The notes: generated from the sequence alone by a model not told the origin. DNA of 58,869 nt from Acetobacteraceae bacterium (GCA_009693865.1 SHWL01000011.1:1-58869); one strand, 5' to 3'. Shown: positions 15,993 through 24,640, counted from the first letter of the stretch. Program-made: numbers and translations.

Positions 15993-16214
15993 AGGGCGGG
16001 CGGTAAATCTCCGGCGGCCACGCGACTTCAGCGCCGGTTCGAGGGCCTGAGCCTGTCAGCGCTCGCCGAGGAAGCCGTGGCCGCCGAGCTGGCCCGTATA
16101 GCCCGGCAACGGTTCGAGGCTGAGATCGCCCGGGCGTGCCGCGTGCATGAGCAATACCTGGTGGAATACGGAAGCCTGGGTGAGGCGGTCAGAGCCAGTG
16201 CCGACCAGGCCTGA
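15993..16214 (+). pseudogene. CcdA-like antitoxin remnant
   Basis: The frame ending at TGA 16212-16214 encodes LSALAEEAVAAELARIARQR and EIARACRVHEQYLVEYGSLG. This looks like the C-terminal toxin-binding half of CcdA-type antitoxins (helix, then 'E-G-S-L'). Going upstream the frame stays open to a TGA at 15990 but contains no ATG, and the ribbon-helix-helix DNA-binding half is not recognisable. The gene is either decayed at its 5' end or starts at an unusual codon (GTG 16077 would leave only ~45 residues). It directly precedes and overlaps the CcdB-like frame, as in real ccdAB operons. Confidence 0.5.
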
Positions 16215-16533
16215 TTGGCTGGACGTCGTACGCCATCGCGTGCGCGGCTTGCGCGTGCCGTTTCTGCTTATCGTCCAGCATCACGCGATCCCCTCGTCGG
16301 CACGGCTCGCCGCGCCCGTGTCCGCGCCGCTGCCGGGCGATGTGGATGTGCTGGCGCCGCGCGTGTCGATTGAGGGCGTCCTTTACCGGGTGCGGCTTCT
16401 GAACATGAGCGCGGTTCCGTTAACGCTCATCGGCGAGACCGTGACATCGGTGGCGAACGAGCGGGACGCGATCCTCGGCGCCATCGACGTGATTTTGCGT
16501 GGGTATCCGGTTGGCCACGGGCGATTGGCCTGA
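16147..16533 (+). CDS. CcdB-like toxin, probably relic
   Basis: The frame contains RVPFLLIVQHHAI, SARLAAPVSAPLPG, LAPRVSIEGVLYRVRLLN and VTSVANERDAILGAIDVIL. This is the order of CcdB gyrase toxins: 'P-ylldvQ' near the start, 'RlvvPL', 'v.geprv.l', and a C-terminal helix. The first in-frame ATG (16147) lies inside the antitoxin frame and would add an unconserved N-terminus. The usual short N-terminus before VPFLL has no good start codon, so the toxin may be silent. An intact CcdB is about 100 residues, matching the conserved part from about 16200 on. Confidence 0.5.
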   Translation: MSNTWWNTEAWVRRSEPVPTRPDWLDVVRHRVRGLRVPFLLIVQHHAIPSSARLAAPVSAPLPGDVDVLAPRVSIEGVLYRVRLLNMSAVPLTLIGETVTSVANERDAILGAIDVILRGYPVGHGRLA

Positions 16534-16747
16534 TGGGGGAAAGCGCCCTGAATGGCTCGCACGCGCAAAAAAACGGAGCGCCCGGCCGCGGCGGGTCAGG
16601 CTTACCGGTACGCGGGAGTACAAAAAAAATTTTAAGCCTCCGGCTGCGCTCCGCCGCGGGCCGGCGCCATCTTGCTCTGGCGGCGGGCGGCGCTCCCGCG
16701 CCTCCTCCCCCCGCCTCGCAAGCTGGACCGGCCCGCCGCTCCGCTTG

Positions 16748-18277
16748 TCACTGGAAGTGGCCTCGGGCGCAGCGAAAGCCGACGTCGTTGCCCCGGTCGG
16801 CCGGGTCGAGCTGGAGCCGGCACGCGGCGCGCGCGAGCCGTGCCTCATCGTCCCAGGACCCGCCCCGGACGACACGCCCCGCCGCGCCGCCGCCCAGCCA
16901 GGCGTCCCCGTCCGATGGGACGTCCTGGTAATTGTCGTGCCAGACGTCCTCACACCACTCCCAGACATTGCCGAGCATGTCGTACAGGCCCCGGGCATTC
17001 GGGTCTTTGCCCTTCACCGGATGGGTTCCGGCTTTGCGGTGCGGGTATTGCTTCTCCGCCCAACCGCTTGAGTCGACTCCGTTGTCCAGCGCGAAGTCCT
17101 GGCCGCTGTTGCCGCCATACCAGGCGATCTTGTTCAATACCGGTGCGTTGTGCTTGCCCAGGATCCGGATCGGCCCGGCATAGGTGGCGGTATCGGTTCC
17201 GGCGCGGCAGGCGTACTCCCATCGCGCTTCCGACGGCAGGGTCAGGTCCAGGCCCGGGATCCGGCCGTTCACCTCGGCCAGGAAGTGCTGAGCCTCCTGC
17301 CCCGAGACCCGTTCCACCGGGCGGGTCGGGGATTTGAAATAGCTGGGGTTGCCGCCCATCACCGCCTCCCACAGCGCCTGGGTGCATGGCGTGTCGAACA
17401 GCCAGAATGGCTCGGCGACCGTCACATCGTGGACCGGGCCTTCGTCGGCGTAGCGGCCGGGTTCGTTGTCCGGCGAGCCCATCTTGAAGCGGCCGGCCGG
17501 GATCAGGCGTAGGCGCTGGACAACCGCCGGTCCGCGCGCGGCGGGGACAGCGATGTCGGCCCAGGTGCCGAACGTGTCGGAGCCGGTGGCGGAGGCCCAG
17601 GCGGGCTTGGGTGGGGAGGCCGGGACGATTGGCGCGGCGAGAGGGAGAGGCGTCCCTGGGGACGAAGACCCCGCTCTCGTTGGAGAGGCGCGGTCAACTG
17701 TCAGCGCGCGTCTCGTCGAGGCTTCCCGGTCGCCGTCCACGCCAGCCAACGCTTCGTTCGGAACCACACTCAGGCGCAACGCTGTACGGATCGAACGCGC
17801 CAGGGCGCCAAGCAGCGTCGCCACCTCTTCGGTTCTGGGATCGCGATACCGCAGATGCTCAAAGTCGATCCATTGCCTGGATTTGAGCAATGTCAGGACC
17901 TCGGGTGTGTGGCACTCATCAGGTTCAATATCGGACACGTCGATATAGCGGAACGGAAATATCAGATCCTTCCGGTCCAGTTCTTTTTCCCGCTCCCGGA
18001 AACGCATCACTTCCTTGCAACACATCTCGCTGCCCAGGAAACCTGGCGTGACAATGGGGATAAAGAACGAGGAGGTCCCCAGGGCTTCGTGAATCTTATC
18101 CAGCCAATCGGCGCCGTGGGGGATGACGGCGACGTCCTGGAAAATATGGACCGTCTGGCGGCCCATGCGCTGCTGTAGATCCCGTGACAAGAGGGACCGC
18201 AATTGGCTCAGCCGCCCATCCGCGAGCTTATCGTCTTGGCTCGTGTAGCTCCAGAAACCGATGGGATCGAGGGGCAT
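16748..18277 (-). CDS. TIR domain - FGE/sulfatase-modifying-factor domain fusion protein
   Basis: The 509-residue protein starts at ATG 18277. Residues 1-165 are a bacterial TIR domain: FWSYTSQDDKLADGRLSQLR, TVHIFQDVAVIPHGADWLDK, FFIPIVTPGFLGSEMCCKEV. Glu89 is at the position of the NADase catalytic glutamate. A Ser/Pro/Ala linker (about 170-235) joins it to a formylglycine-generating-enzyme-like domain (about 236-509: FKMGSPDNEPGRYADEGPVH, LPSEARWEYACRAGT, LYDMLGNVWEWCEDVW, RVVRGGSWDDEARLARAACR, NDVGFRCARG). The FGE redox cysteine pair appears absent, so this half probably binds a ligand or partner rather than oxidising sulfatase Cys. TIR domains cleave or convert NAD+ in antiviral systems. 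No second gene is obviously linked. Likely an immune or signalling effector. Confidence 0.85.
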   Translation of the reverse strand: MPLDPIGFWSYTSQDDKLADGRLSQLRSLLSRDLQQRMGRQTVHIFQDVAVIPHGADWLDKIHEALGTSSFFIPIVTPGFLGSEMCCKEVMRFREREKELDRKDLIFPFRYIDVSDIEPDECHTPEVLTLLKSRQWIDFEHLRYRDPRTEEVATLLGALARSIRTALRLSVVPNEALAGVDGDREASTRRALTVDRASPTRAGSSSPGTPLPLAAPIVPASPPKPAWASATGSDTFGTWADIAVPAARGPAVVQRLRLIPAGRFKMGSPDNEPGRYADEGPVHDVTVAEPFWLFDTPCTQALWEAVMGGNPSYFKSPTRPVERVSGQEAQHFLAEVNGRIPGLDLTLPSEARWEYACRAGTDTATYAGPIRILGKHNAPVLNKIAWYGGNSGQDFALDNGVDSSGWAEKQYPHRKAGTHPVKGKDPNARGLYDMLGNVWEWCEDVWHDNYQDVPSDGDAWLGGGAAGRVVRGGSWDDEARLARAACRLQLDPADRGNDVGFRCARGHFQ

Positions 18278-18401
18278 GGGCGGGCGGAGGATCCGTGACC
18301 TGGTTGGACTCAAAGCGTATGCGGCGGTTCCTTCTGGCGCAAGAACGGTGCCATACATCCCCGGGACCGAGGCGAAGACGGTGAAGAAAGCAAGGGAAGA
18401 A

Positions 18402-18549
18402 CACGGATTTTCACGGATTCCAGCACGGAGGTCACGGACCCGCGAGCGCTCTTCCTCGCCTCGGGAGCGACCGACCGCCGGCCCGGCCGAGGCAAGGTCG
18501 CCGCCACCGGGCTCCGCGCAATCCGTGCCGGAATCCGTGGAAATCCGTG
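18402..18549. repeat. Long inverted repeat (27-bp arms) between TIR-FGE and transglycosylase genes
   Basis: Arms 18402-18428 (CACGGATTTTCACGGATTCC, then AGCACGG) and 18523-18549 are reverse complements at 25 of 27 positions and flank 94 G/C-rich bases. Each arm itself contains a doubled CACGGAT unit. The rest of the 544-base gap 18278-18821 shows no recognisable gene. The structure could be a foldback repeat or a structured RNA; its inner part contains further GC stems. Confidence 0.7.
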
Positions 18550-18821
18550 AGAACCGCTTGCTTGCTACCTTGATCGGCGCGATGGCGCGCGCGATCTCAG
18601 CCCCTCGATTGGGTCCGGACACTTGCAAAAAGGGGAGTCTCCCGCTGGCGTTACCCCCGCTGCTGACGGCAACGTCACACTTTTGTTCCGTTCCGGACGT
18701 GATTGAGTCGGGAGTGTCACACACCGCGACGGGCGGCACGGTCAACCCTGTCGATCCGGCGTCTCCCGCGCCATCGAATCGACGCTGCCCCATCCCCCCG
18801 CCGATGCGCTATAGTCCCCCC

Positions 18822-20735
18822 ATGCGCACGATCTCCCTCGCCCTCCTCGTCCTGACCGCCCTCACCGCGGGCGCTTCGGCGCAGCCCGCGCAAAACCCCC
18901 TCGCCTTCGTCCAGGCCGGTCGCTGGGCGGAAGCCCAGACGGTGGCGAGGCAAGATGGGCCGGTGGCGGAGAAGCTGGTGGTCTGGTACCGCCTGCTCGC
19001 CCCCAACGCCGCCGGGGCCGCGGAAATCGCCGCGTTCGTCAGGCAAAACCCCGACTGGCCGCTGCCCACCTTGACGGAGCGGCGCCGCCAGGAAGCCCTC
19101 GCCGTCGAGCGCGATACGGCCACCATCGCCGCGCTATGCGGGGAAAAGAAACCCGCCATTTCCCCGGCCCGCGGCCCAGCGCTGTTCCGTTGCGCGGAGG
19201 CGTTGGCCAATCTCGGCCGCGGCGCGGAGGCAAACACACTGGCTCGCGAGGCCTGGGTTTCCGCCATCTCCGACCCGGCGACCGAGTCCGCGTTCCTCGC
19301 CCGCTTCCCCGGTCTCGTTACTTCCACGGACCAATGGGCCCGCTTCCAGCGCCTCGCCTGGGACGACACGGCGGCGGCGCAACGCCAGATTCCCCGCCTG
19401 AGCGCCGCGCACGCCGCGAAGGCCGCCGCCCGCCTGGCGTTGAAGGCCGGCAACACCGGCTACACCGCCCCGCCCGCCGAGGAACCGGGCGCGATCCTGG
19501 ACCTCGCGAAAGCGTTACGTAAATCCAACCAGAACGCCGCCGCGGTCGCACTCTGGCGAGCCTCCGGCACCGCCGCGCAGAAAGCCGCGTCCGACCATCT
19601 GGACGCCTTCTGGCCGGAGCGCCACCAACTGGCCCGCCAGCAGTTGCGAGACGGCGACGCCCAGGGCGCATACGCGGTCATCGCGGGACACGGACAAACC
19701 GACCCGGCGATCGTTGCCGAGGCCGAGTTCCTCGCGGGCTTCATTGCTCTTCGCAAACTAAATGATCCAGCGGCGGCGGCCAGACATTTCACCGCGCTCG
19801 CCGCTGCCTCCCCCGCCGTGCTGACCCAATCCCGCGCGTTCTACTGGTTGGGCCGCGCCAAGGCCGCGTCCGGCGGTGACGGGAAAGCCGATTTCACCCG
19901 CGCCGCCGCCTGGCCGATGACATTCTACGGCCAGCTCGCCGCCCGAGCCGCCGGCGTGCCGGACGCCACCCTGATCCAAAACCTACGAATTGCGTTAACT
20001 CCAACCCCCGGCCTGGCGGGAACGCCCGCGACGGCGGAACTGGCGAAAGCGGCGAGCCTGCTTCTGGGCTGGGGCGATCCTCGACGCGCCCGCCCCTTCC
20101 TGCTGCGCATGGACGAGATCGCCCGCACGCCGGCCGAGCGCATCGCCATCACCGATTACGCCTCCGCCATCGGGTTGCCGGACATCGCCGTCCTGATCAC
20201 CCGCCGTCTTGGCCGCGATGGAATCGTGCCGCCGATGCAAGGCTGGCCCGTCCCCGTCGACCCGCCCGCCGTGACCGAACCCGCCGTGTCGCTTGCCGTC
20301 ATGCGCCAGGAAAGTAATTTCGATGTCAGTATTGTCAGCCCCTCCGGCGCGCGCGGGCTGATGCAACTGATGCCCGCGACAGCCCAACAAGTGGCGCGGC
20401 GCCTGGGCGAGGCGACCTCCCTCACGCTGCTGACCACCGACGGCGCCCACAACATGCGCCTGGGCACCGCGTATTTGCGGGAGGTACTGGATAAATTCAA
20501 CAATTTCGTGCCGCTGGCCGCCGCCGCTTACAACGCAGGTCCTCATCGAGTTACCAAATGGCTGGCGGAAAACGGCGATCCGCGCGCGGACGGCCCGGGC
20601 ATGATCGACTGGATCGAAACGATCCCGTTCAACGAAACCCGCAACTACGTCCAACGCGTGCTGGAAAACACCGTCGTTTACCAGGCGCGCCGCACCGGCA
20701 CGCTGCCCGTGGCGATGGCACAATGGATCCGTTGA
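18822..20735 (+). CDS. Soluble lytic murein transglycosylase (Slt70-like)
   Basis: The 637-residue protein starts at ATG 18822 with a signal peptide (MRTISLALLVLTALTAGASA). A long alpha-helical, Ala-rich superhelical region (about 25-450) follows, then a C-terminal goose-lysozyme-like catalytic domain (about 470-637). The catalytic Glu is in VMRQESNFD, followed by SPSGARGLMQLMPATA, AAAAYNAGP and NETRNYVQRVLEN, all diagnostic of family 1 lytic transglycosylases. It cleaves peptidoglycan between MurNAc and GlcNAc, forming 1,6-anhydroMurNAc, in the periplasm. The frame is open far upstream, but the signal peptide fixes the start. Confidence 0.93.
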   Translation: MRTISLALLVLTALTAGASAQPAQNPLAFVQAGRWAEAQTVARQDGPVAEKLVVWYRLLAPNAAGAAEIAAFVRQNPDWPLPTLTERRRQEALAVERDTATIAALCGEKKPAISPARGPALFRCAEALANLGRGAEANTLAREAWVSAISDPATESAFLARFPGLVTSTDQWARFQRLAWDDTAAAQRQIPRLSAAHAAKAAARLALKAGNTGYTAPPAEEPGAILDLAKALRKSNQNAAAVALWRASGTAAQKAASDHLDAFWPERHQLARQQLRDGDAQGAYAVIAGHGQTDPAIVAEAEFLAGFIALRKLNDPAAAARHFTALAAASPAVLTQSRAFYWLGRAKAASGGDGKADFTRAAAWPMTFYGQLAARAAGVPDATLIQNLRIALTPTPGLAGTPATAELAKAASLLLGWGDPRRARPFLLRMDEIARTPAERIAITDYASAIGLPDIAVLITRRLGRDGIVPPMQGWPVPVDPPAVTEPAVSLAVMRQESNFDVSIVSPSGARGLMQLMPATAQQVARRLGEATSLTLLTTDGAHNMRLGTAYLREVLDKFNNFVPLAAAAYNAGPHRVTKWLAENGDPRADGPGMIDWIETIPFNETRNYVQRVLENTVVYQARRTGTLPVAMAQWIR

Positions 20736-20951
20736 TCCAACCTCATTGCCCGTTAGCTTCGCGCATGGGCAAATCGCGGGCGGGCTACCGGGTCCGCATA
20801 AAGACCCCTTTGATCGCATATTTGTCGCCCAAGAGATCACGGAAGGCATGAGTCTTGTGTCGAACGAGCGTCTGTTCGACCAATATGGCATGCGCCGCAT
20901 ATGGTAGGCAGCCGCCGAACTGGCGGTGTCAGCCCAGGGCTGGCCCCATCG

Positions 20952-22040
20952 TCATTCCAGGGATAGCGCCAATTGCCGCGGCGCGGGAACGGCGGGATCA
21001 TCGAAGTTGGACAATGTGACTCCCAGCAGGCGCACCCCGCGAGGTGGCGGAAACAGCGGACGTAGTAGCCCGAAACTCAGATCTTCCACGTCCTCCCTTC
21101 GGGCAATCGGATCGGCACAGGAACGGGCGCGGGTGATCTGTTGAAAGTCGGCGTATTTGACTTTGACCGTGACAGTGCGCGCCGGAATCTCTCCCTTGAC
21201 GTAAGCGGTCCAGATTTTCGCGACCAAAGGCAGGATTACCGGTTCCACTTCATCCCAGGCCACCAGATCGCGAGCGAATGTCGTTTCGGCACCAATGGAT
21301 TTCCGTTGCCGGTCCGCGACGACCGGCCGGTGGTCCTCACCCCGCGCGGCGGCGAAATAATAATCCCCGGCCTTACCGAAATGGGCGGTCAGGAATTCCC
21401 GCGTTTGCCGCCGCAGGCCGGCGCCGGTGGCGATACCGAGGGCGGTCATTTTGGCCGCGGTCGCCGGACCGACGCCATGGAACCTGGTGACCGGCAAAGT
21501 CTCGACAAAAGCCGGCCCCATCCGCGGCGTGATCACGAACAACCCATCCGGCTTGCGATAATCGGAGGCCAGCTTGGCGAGGAACTTGTTGTAGGACACG
21601 CCGGCCGAGGCGGTGAGACCCGTTTCCTCACAGATCCGCAATTTGATCTCCCGCGCGATCGCGGTGGCCGATCCCAGATCGATAAGCGGAACGGTGACGT
21701 CGAGGTGAGCTTCATCCAGGGAAAGTGGCTGGATCAGTGGCGTGTATCGCTCGAAGATGGCGTGGATTTGCCGAGATACCGCGCGGTAGACGTCGAAGCG
21801 CGGCGGGACGAAAACGAGTTCGGGGCATTTCCGTTTCGCCGTGACCGATGCCATCGCCGAATGAACGCCGAACTTCCGGGCCTCGTAACTCGCCGCCGCG
21901 ACGACGCCGCGCTCCCGCGGGCTGCCGACGGCCAACGGAAGCCCGCGTAAGGCCGGATTGTCGCGTTGCTCGACAGACGCGTAAAACGCATCCATATCGA
22001 TATGAATGATACGGCGGGGCTCGGGAGACTCGGGCGACAT
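20952..22040 (-). CDS. dinB: DNA polymerase IV (Y-family)
   Basis: The 362-residue protein (ATG 22040; in-frame ATG at 22079 possible) has the Y-family palm motif IIHIDMDAFYASVEQRDNP (catalytic Asp15). Others are LSLDEAHLDVT (second carboxylate pair), ASAGVSYNKFLAKLASDYRK, the helix-hairpin-helix RFHGVGPATAAKM, and a little-finger domain. It ends in QLALSLE, matching the QL-x-LSL/F beta-clamp-binding peptide. It performs error-prone translesion synthesis. No LexA box was found in the short upstream region, which is occupied by the decayed chrA. Confidence 0.95.
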   Translation of the reverse strand: MSPESPEPRRIIHIDMDAFYASVEQRDNPALRGLPLAVGSPRERGVVAAASYEARKFGVHSAMASVTAKRKCPELVFVPPRFDVYRAVSRQIHAIFERYTPLIQPLSLDEAHLDVTVPLIDLGSATAIAREIKLRICEETGLTASAGVSYNKFLAKLASDYRKPDGLFVITPRMGPAFVETLPVTRFHGVGPATAAKMTALGIATGAGLRRQTREFLTAHFGKAGDYYFAAARGEDHRPVVADRQRKSIGAETTFARDLVAWDEVEPVILPLVAKIWTAYVKGEIPARTVTVKVKYADFQQITRARSCADPIARREDVEDLSFGLLRPLFPPPRGVRLLGVTLSNFDDPAVPAPRQLALSLE

Positions 22041-22094
22041 GATGAGCGCGATGATAGCACGCTCGTGGTGCCGCGGCACTCGTGCATGGATTCT

Positions 22095-22405
22095 GAACGG
22101 ACAGAATCAGAGGGTCATCGCCAGGCGCAGCGCCGTGCCAGCGGCGGAGGCGATCCCTAACGTCCGCGACACCGCCCTTCACCCCATGCATCAGCAACCC
22201 AAATATGTCGCCAACTGCCGGGCTTCCGGGCCCGGCGGCAGGTTGCGGAAGCTCAAAGCGCGCGGGAAGCAGCACTCGCCGACCCAGTGACGCTCGTCCA
22301 CCACCTCCCGATGCAGCAGGGCGATCTGGCCGCCAAACGACAACAGACCAATGCGGAGCCGGACCCGGAAGCGGCGGCGAAGGATGGCACGCCATCCCCG
22401 CCGCT
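22095..22405 (-). pseudogene. chrA: Chromate transporter ChrA, N-terminal remnant with frameshifts
   Basis: On the minus strand three frames successively encode pieces of the ChrA N-terminus. These are GVPSFAAA, then RLRIGLLSFGGQIALLHREV, VVDERHWVGE and LPPGPEARQLATYLG in a second frame, then LLMHGVKGGV in a third. ChrA is a ~400-residue chromate/sulfate antiporter with the signature 'GLLSFGGPAGQIALMH' and 'LPGPEAQQLATYIGWLLHG'. Only about 100 codons remain, with at least two frame changes and a TGA after LGC. It lies just downstream of the rhodanese-ChrB gene in the same direction, the expected chrBA order. Clearly non-functional. Confidence 0.82.
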
Positions 22406-22438
22406 TCCGGATTCGTTATTTTACCGTACTTATATCGT

Positions 22439-23257
22439 TCATACGGCCGCTCCCGGAGATGGCCAGTTATGGGTCTCACCGACCGCATCGCGGCTCCATC
22501 TGTAAAAGGCATCGTACAGCGTCATCGACGCCTCCAACTGCGCGAGATCGTCGCGATACATGCGCGACAACCCCAACGAGGCCGCGAGCAGACCGGCCGC
22601 CTGAGGCGCGATATCCAGACACGCGGTGTCGGCGCCGCGGACGATGGTCGCGAGGCGGGTGAGCGCTTCGGACCGGAGGCCGAATTCCTCGATCATGACA
22701 TCGAAGGTACAAAGTTCGCCGCGATGGCTCCAGAACACGCCCTCAATGTCGAGGGGCGTGGCGCCGAACCGCTCGGCGACCGCCGGGACCTCGGCGGGCG
22801 TGACGAACAGAAAGACGGCGCTTGGGTCGATGAAGCGGCGGATCAGCCAGGGGCATGCGATACGGTCGACTTTTGGGCGCGCGCGGGTCACCCAAACGGT
22901 CCGGCCTTCCTTGTCGCGGTCCGGCACGTGATCCGGCCGGACGAGCATCGCCTTCGCCGCGGTCCAGGCTTCGAAACCTCCATCGACGGTTTCCGCCTTC
23001 GCGCCGGCGTGACGCAGCCAGGCGGCGGTGCCCTGGCTGAGTTTCAACCCGCGTTGACAACTGACGGCAACCTGCCGTCCGGCATAGGCGCCACCCCAGG
23101 CGGCAACGGTGCGATGGTCGCGCCGCTTGCTGCCGGGAATCATGCGAGGATCGGCCGCGAAGTCCTCATCGGTGCGGACGTCGAGGATCAGTGGTGCGTC
23201 GGGTGTACCAATCAGCCGGGAAAGCTGAGGAACCGTGATTGTGTCGGGCGTAGCCAT
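22439..23257 (-). CDS. Rhodanese-ChrB domain fusion (chromate-resistance associated)
   Basis: The 272-residue protein starts at ATG 23257 behind AAAGGAGG. Residues 1-105 are a rhodanese domain (LILDVRTDEDF; active-site Cys67 in VAVSCQRGLKLS; AWLRHAGAKAETVDGGFEAW). Residues about 118-272 are a ChrB C-terminal domain (RTVWVTRARPKVDRIACPWL, FDVMIEEFGL, LDIAPQAAGLLAASLGLSRM). ChrB domains occur as regulators or accessories of ChrA chromate efflux. Its partner chrA, directly downstream, is decayed, so resistance by this route is probably lost, although the rhodanese part could retain sulfurtransferase activity. Confidence 0.88.
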   Translation of the reverse strand: MATPDTITVPQLSRLIGTPDAPLILDVRTDEDFAADPRMIPGSKRRDHRTVAAWGGAYAGRQVAVSCQRGLKLSQGTAAWLRHAGAKAETVDGGFEAWTAAKAMLVRPDHVPDRDKEGRTVWVTRARPKVDRIACPWLIRRFIDPSAVFLFVTPAEVPAVAERFGATPLDIEGVFWSHRGELCTFDVMIEEFGLRSEALTRLATIVRGADTACLDIAPQAAGLLAASLGLSRMYRDDLAQLEASMTLYDAFYRWSRDAVGETHNWPSPGAAV

Positions 23258-23457
23258 GATCGCCCCCTCCTTTGTACTGGAGTCAGGACACGATCCTTTG
23301 GCCGAAGCCTCACGGGGCGATCGCGGTCAACCCCTTGGGGCCCACTGTTACCGATGGTCCGGGTCATGTCAATGACGGCGCGAGCCCTGTTCGCGCGCAT
23401 TGAGCGGGGTTATGAGGGGCGCGGATTTTCTGGTACCGCCACGCGGAATGAAGTGAA

Positions 23458-24480
23458 ATGATCCGTGCACCCGCGTTTTGGACCCACGACGGATGGCTAT
23501 CGCGCGGCCTGTCGATTTTCTCACCCATCGCGGCCGCGGTCACGGGTCATCGGGTGGCCCGGCCGGGCTGGCGGGCTCCCGTGCCGGTTATTTGTTGTGG
23601 GAACGCGACGGTTGGGGGCGCGGGTAAGACAACGTTGACCCTGGATCTCGTCCGCCGTCTGACCGCTCGCGGCATCGCTGTCCATATTCTGACGCGCGGG
23701 TACGGTGGTGCCTCGCAAAGCCCGAGGCGCGTGACGTCCGGCGACACCGCGGAATCGACAGGAGACGAGGCGCAGCTTCTGGCCACGGCTGCTCCCACAT
23801 GGATCGGCGCCGATCGCGCCGTCACCGCGCGCGCGGCGATCAAGGCGGGGGCCGAGGTTCTGGTGATGGACGATGGACTGCAAAACCCGTCGCTTTCGAA
23901 AACCATGTCTTTACTTGTGGTCGACGGGCGCACCGGGTTCGGCAATGGCCGAGTACTGCCCGCCGGTCCATTACGAGAACCGCCGGAACGCGCCGCCGCG
24001 CGCTGCGCCGCCGTTGTCCTGATTGGACCCGATACAACGGGCGCGCTGGCTCGCATTCCGGCCGGCCTGCCTGTCCTACGGGCGGACCTCGCGCAGGGTC
24101 CGGAAATTGCCGCTTTGGCGGGCCGGCGAGCGATTGCATTCACGGCCATCGCGATCCCGGATAAATTCTTCCTGGGATTGAAACGGGCCGGTGTTTTGCT
24201 CGTTGGATCTGAATCATTCGGGGATCACCATCGCTTCACGGCTGTGGAACTCGCTCGTCTTGAAGGAATATCCAGGCTTATGGATGCGATTCTGGTCACA
24301 ACTCCAAAGGATGCCGTTAAATTACCCACCGGCATGAACGTCAAAATCATCGATGTTCATATATCCTGGGCCGGCGAAACCGCGATCGAGTCATTGCTCG
24401 ATCGTTTGATGTCAGGCTCTTCGGTGCCTGTCGCGGGAAGAAGCAAAGCCGTATCGACAACCCTTATGAATGACAGATAA
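23458..24480 (+). CDS. lpxK: Tetraacyldisaccharide 4'-kinase
   Basis: The 340-residue lipid A biosynthesis kinase phosphorylates the 4' position of the tetraacyldisaccharide-1-phosphate at the inner membrane. The N-terminus is hydrophobic/amphipathic (FWTHDGWLSRGLSIFSPIAA). The P-loop is GNATVGGAGKTTL (about 48-60), followed by ILTRGYGG and VMDDGLQNPSL (about 145), and FGDHHRFT (about 260), the order expected of LpxK. It stands apart from the usual waaA/msbA neighbours. An intergenic palindromic repeat starts 10 bases after its stop codon. Confidence 0.93.
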   Translation: MIRAPAFWTHDGWLSRGLSIFSPIAAAVTGHRVARPGWRAPVPVICCGNATVGGAGKTTLTLDLVRRLTARGIAVHILTRGYGGASQSPRRVTSGDTAESTGDEAQLLATAAPTWIGADRAVTARAAIKAGAEVLVMDDGLQNPSLSKTMSLLVVDGRTGFGNGRVLPAGPLREPPERAAARCAAVVLIGPDTTGALARIPAGLPVLRADLAQGPEIAALAGRRAIAFTAIAIPDKFFLGLKRAGVLLVGSESFGDHHRFTAVELARLEGISRLMDAILVTTPKDAVKLPTGMNVKIIDVHISWAGETAIESLLDRLMSGSSVPVAGRSKAVSTTLMNDR

Positions 24481-24490
24481 CTACCACCCC

Positions 24491-24640
24491 CGTCATGGCC
24501 CGGCTCGTCCGGGCCACCCATTCCAGCACTGTGCCACAACGGGTGGCCCGGACGAGCCGGGCCATGACAGTATAAAGGGGAACGTCCCTCTCCCAATCCG
24601 CCTTTTCCTGATGCTTACGCGGTCGAGTTGGGCCATGACG
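24491..24640. repeat. Composite palindromic intergenic repeat (copy B)
   Basis: The core 24491-24568 runs from CGTCATGGCCCGGCTCGTCC to GACGAGCCGGGCCATGAC, separated by a variable centre. About 60 bases to the right a degenerate half-site follows (TCCTGATGCTTACGCGGTCG...GGGCCATGACG, about 24608-24641). A further partial unit (CATCATGGCCCGGACAGGCG) lies near 24757. These fill most of the 325-base gap between lpxK and the convergent phnM; no gene is seen there. Confidence 0.8.

Noticed and set aside
16534-16800. Possible diversity-generating retroelement, because the FGE/C-lectin fold at the 3' end of the TIR-FGE gene is a common DGR target fold
   Set aside because: No reverse transcriptase, accessory protein or second near-copy of the gene's 3' end was found in the neighbourhood.
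20785-20890. Leftward open stretch encoding ILVEQTLVRHKTHAFRDLLG and GDKYAIKGVFMRTR
   Set aside because: Looks protein-like but has no clear start or recognised family; too short to call a gene fragment with confidence.
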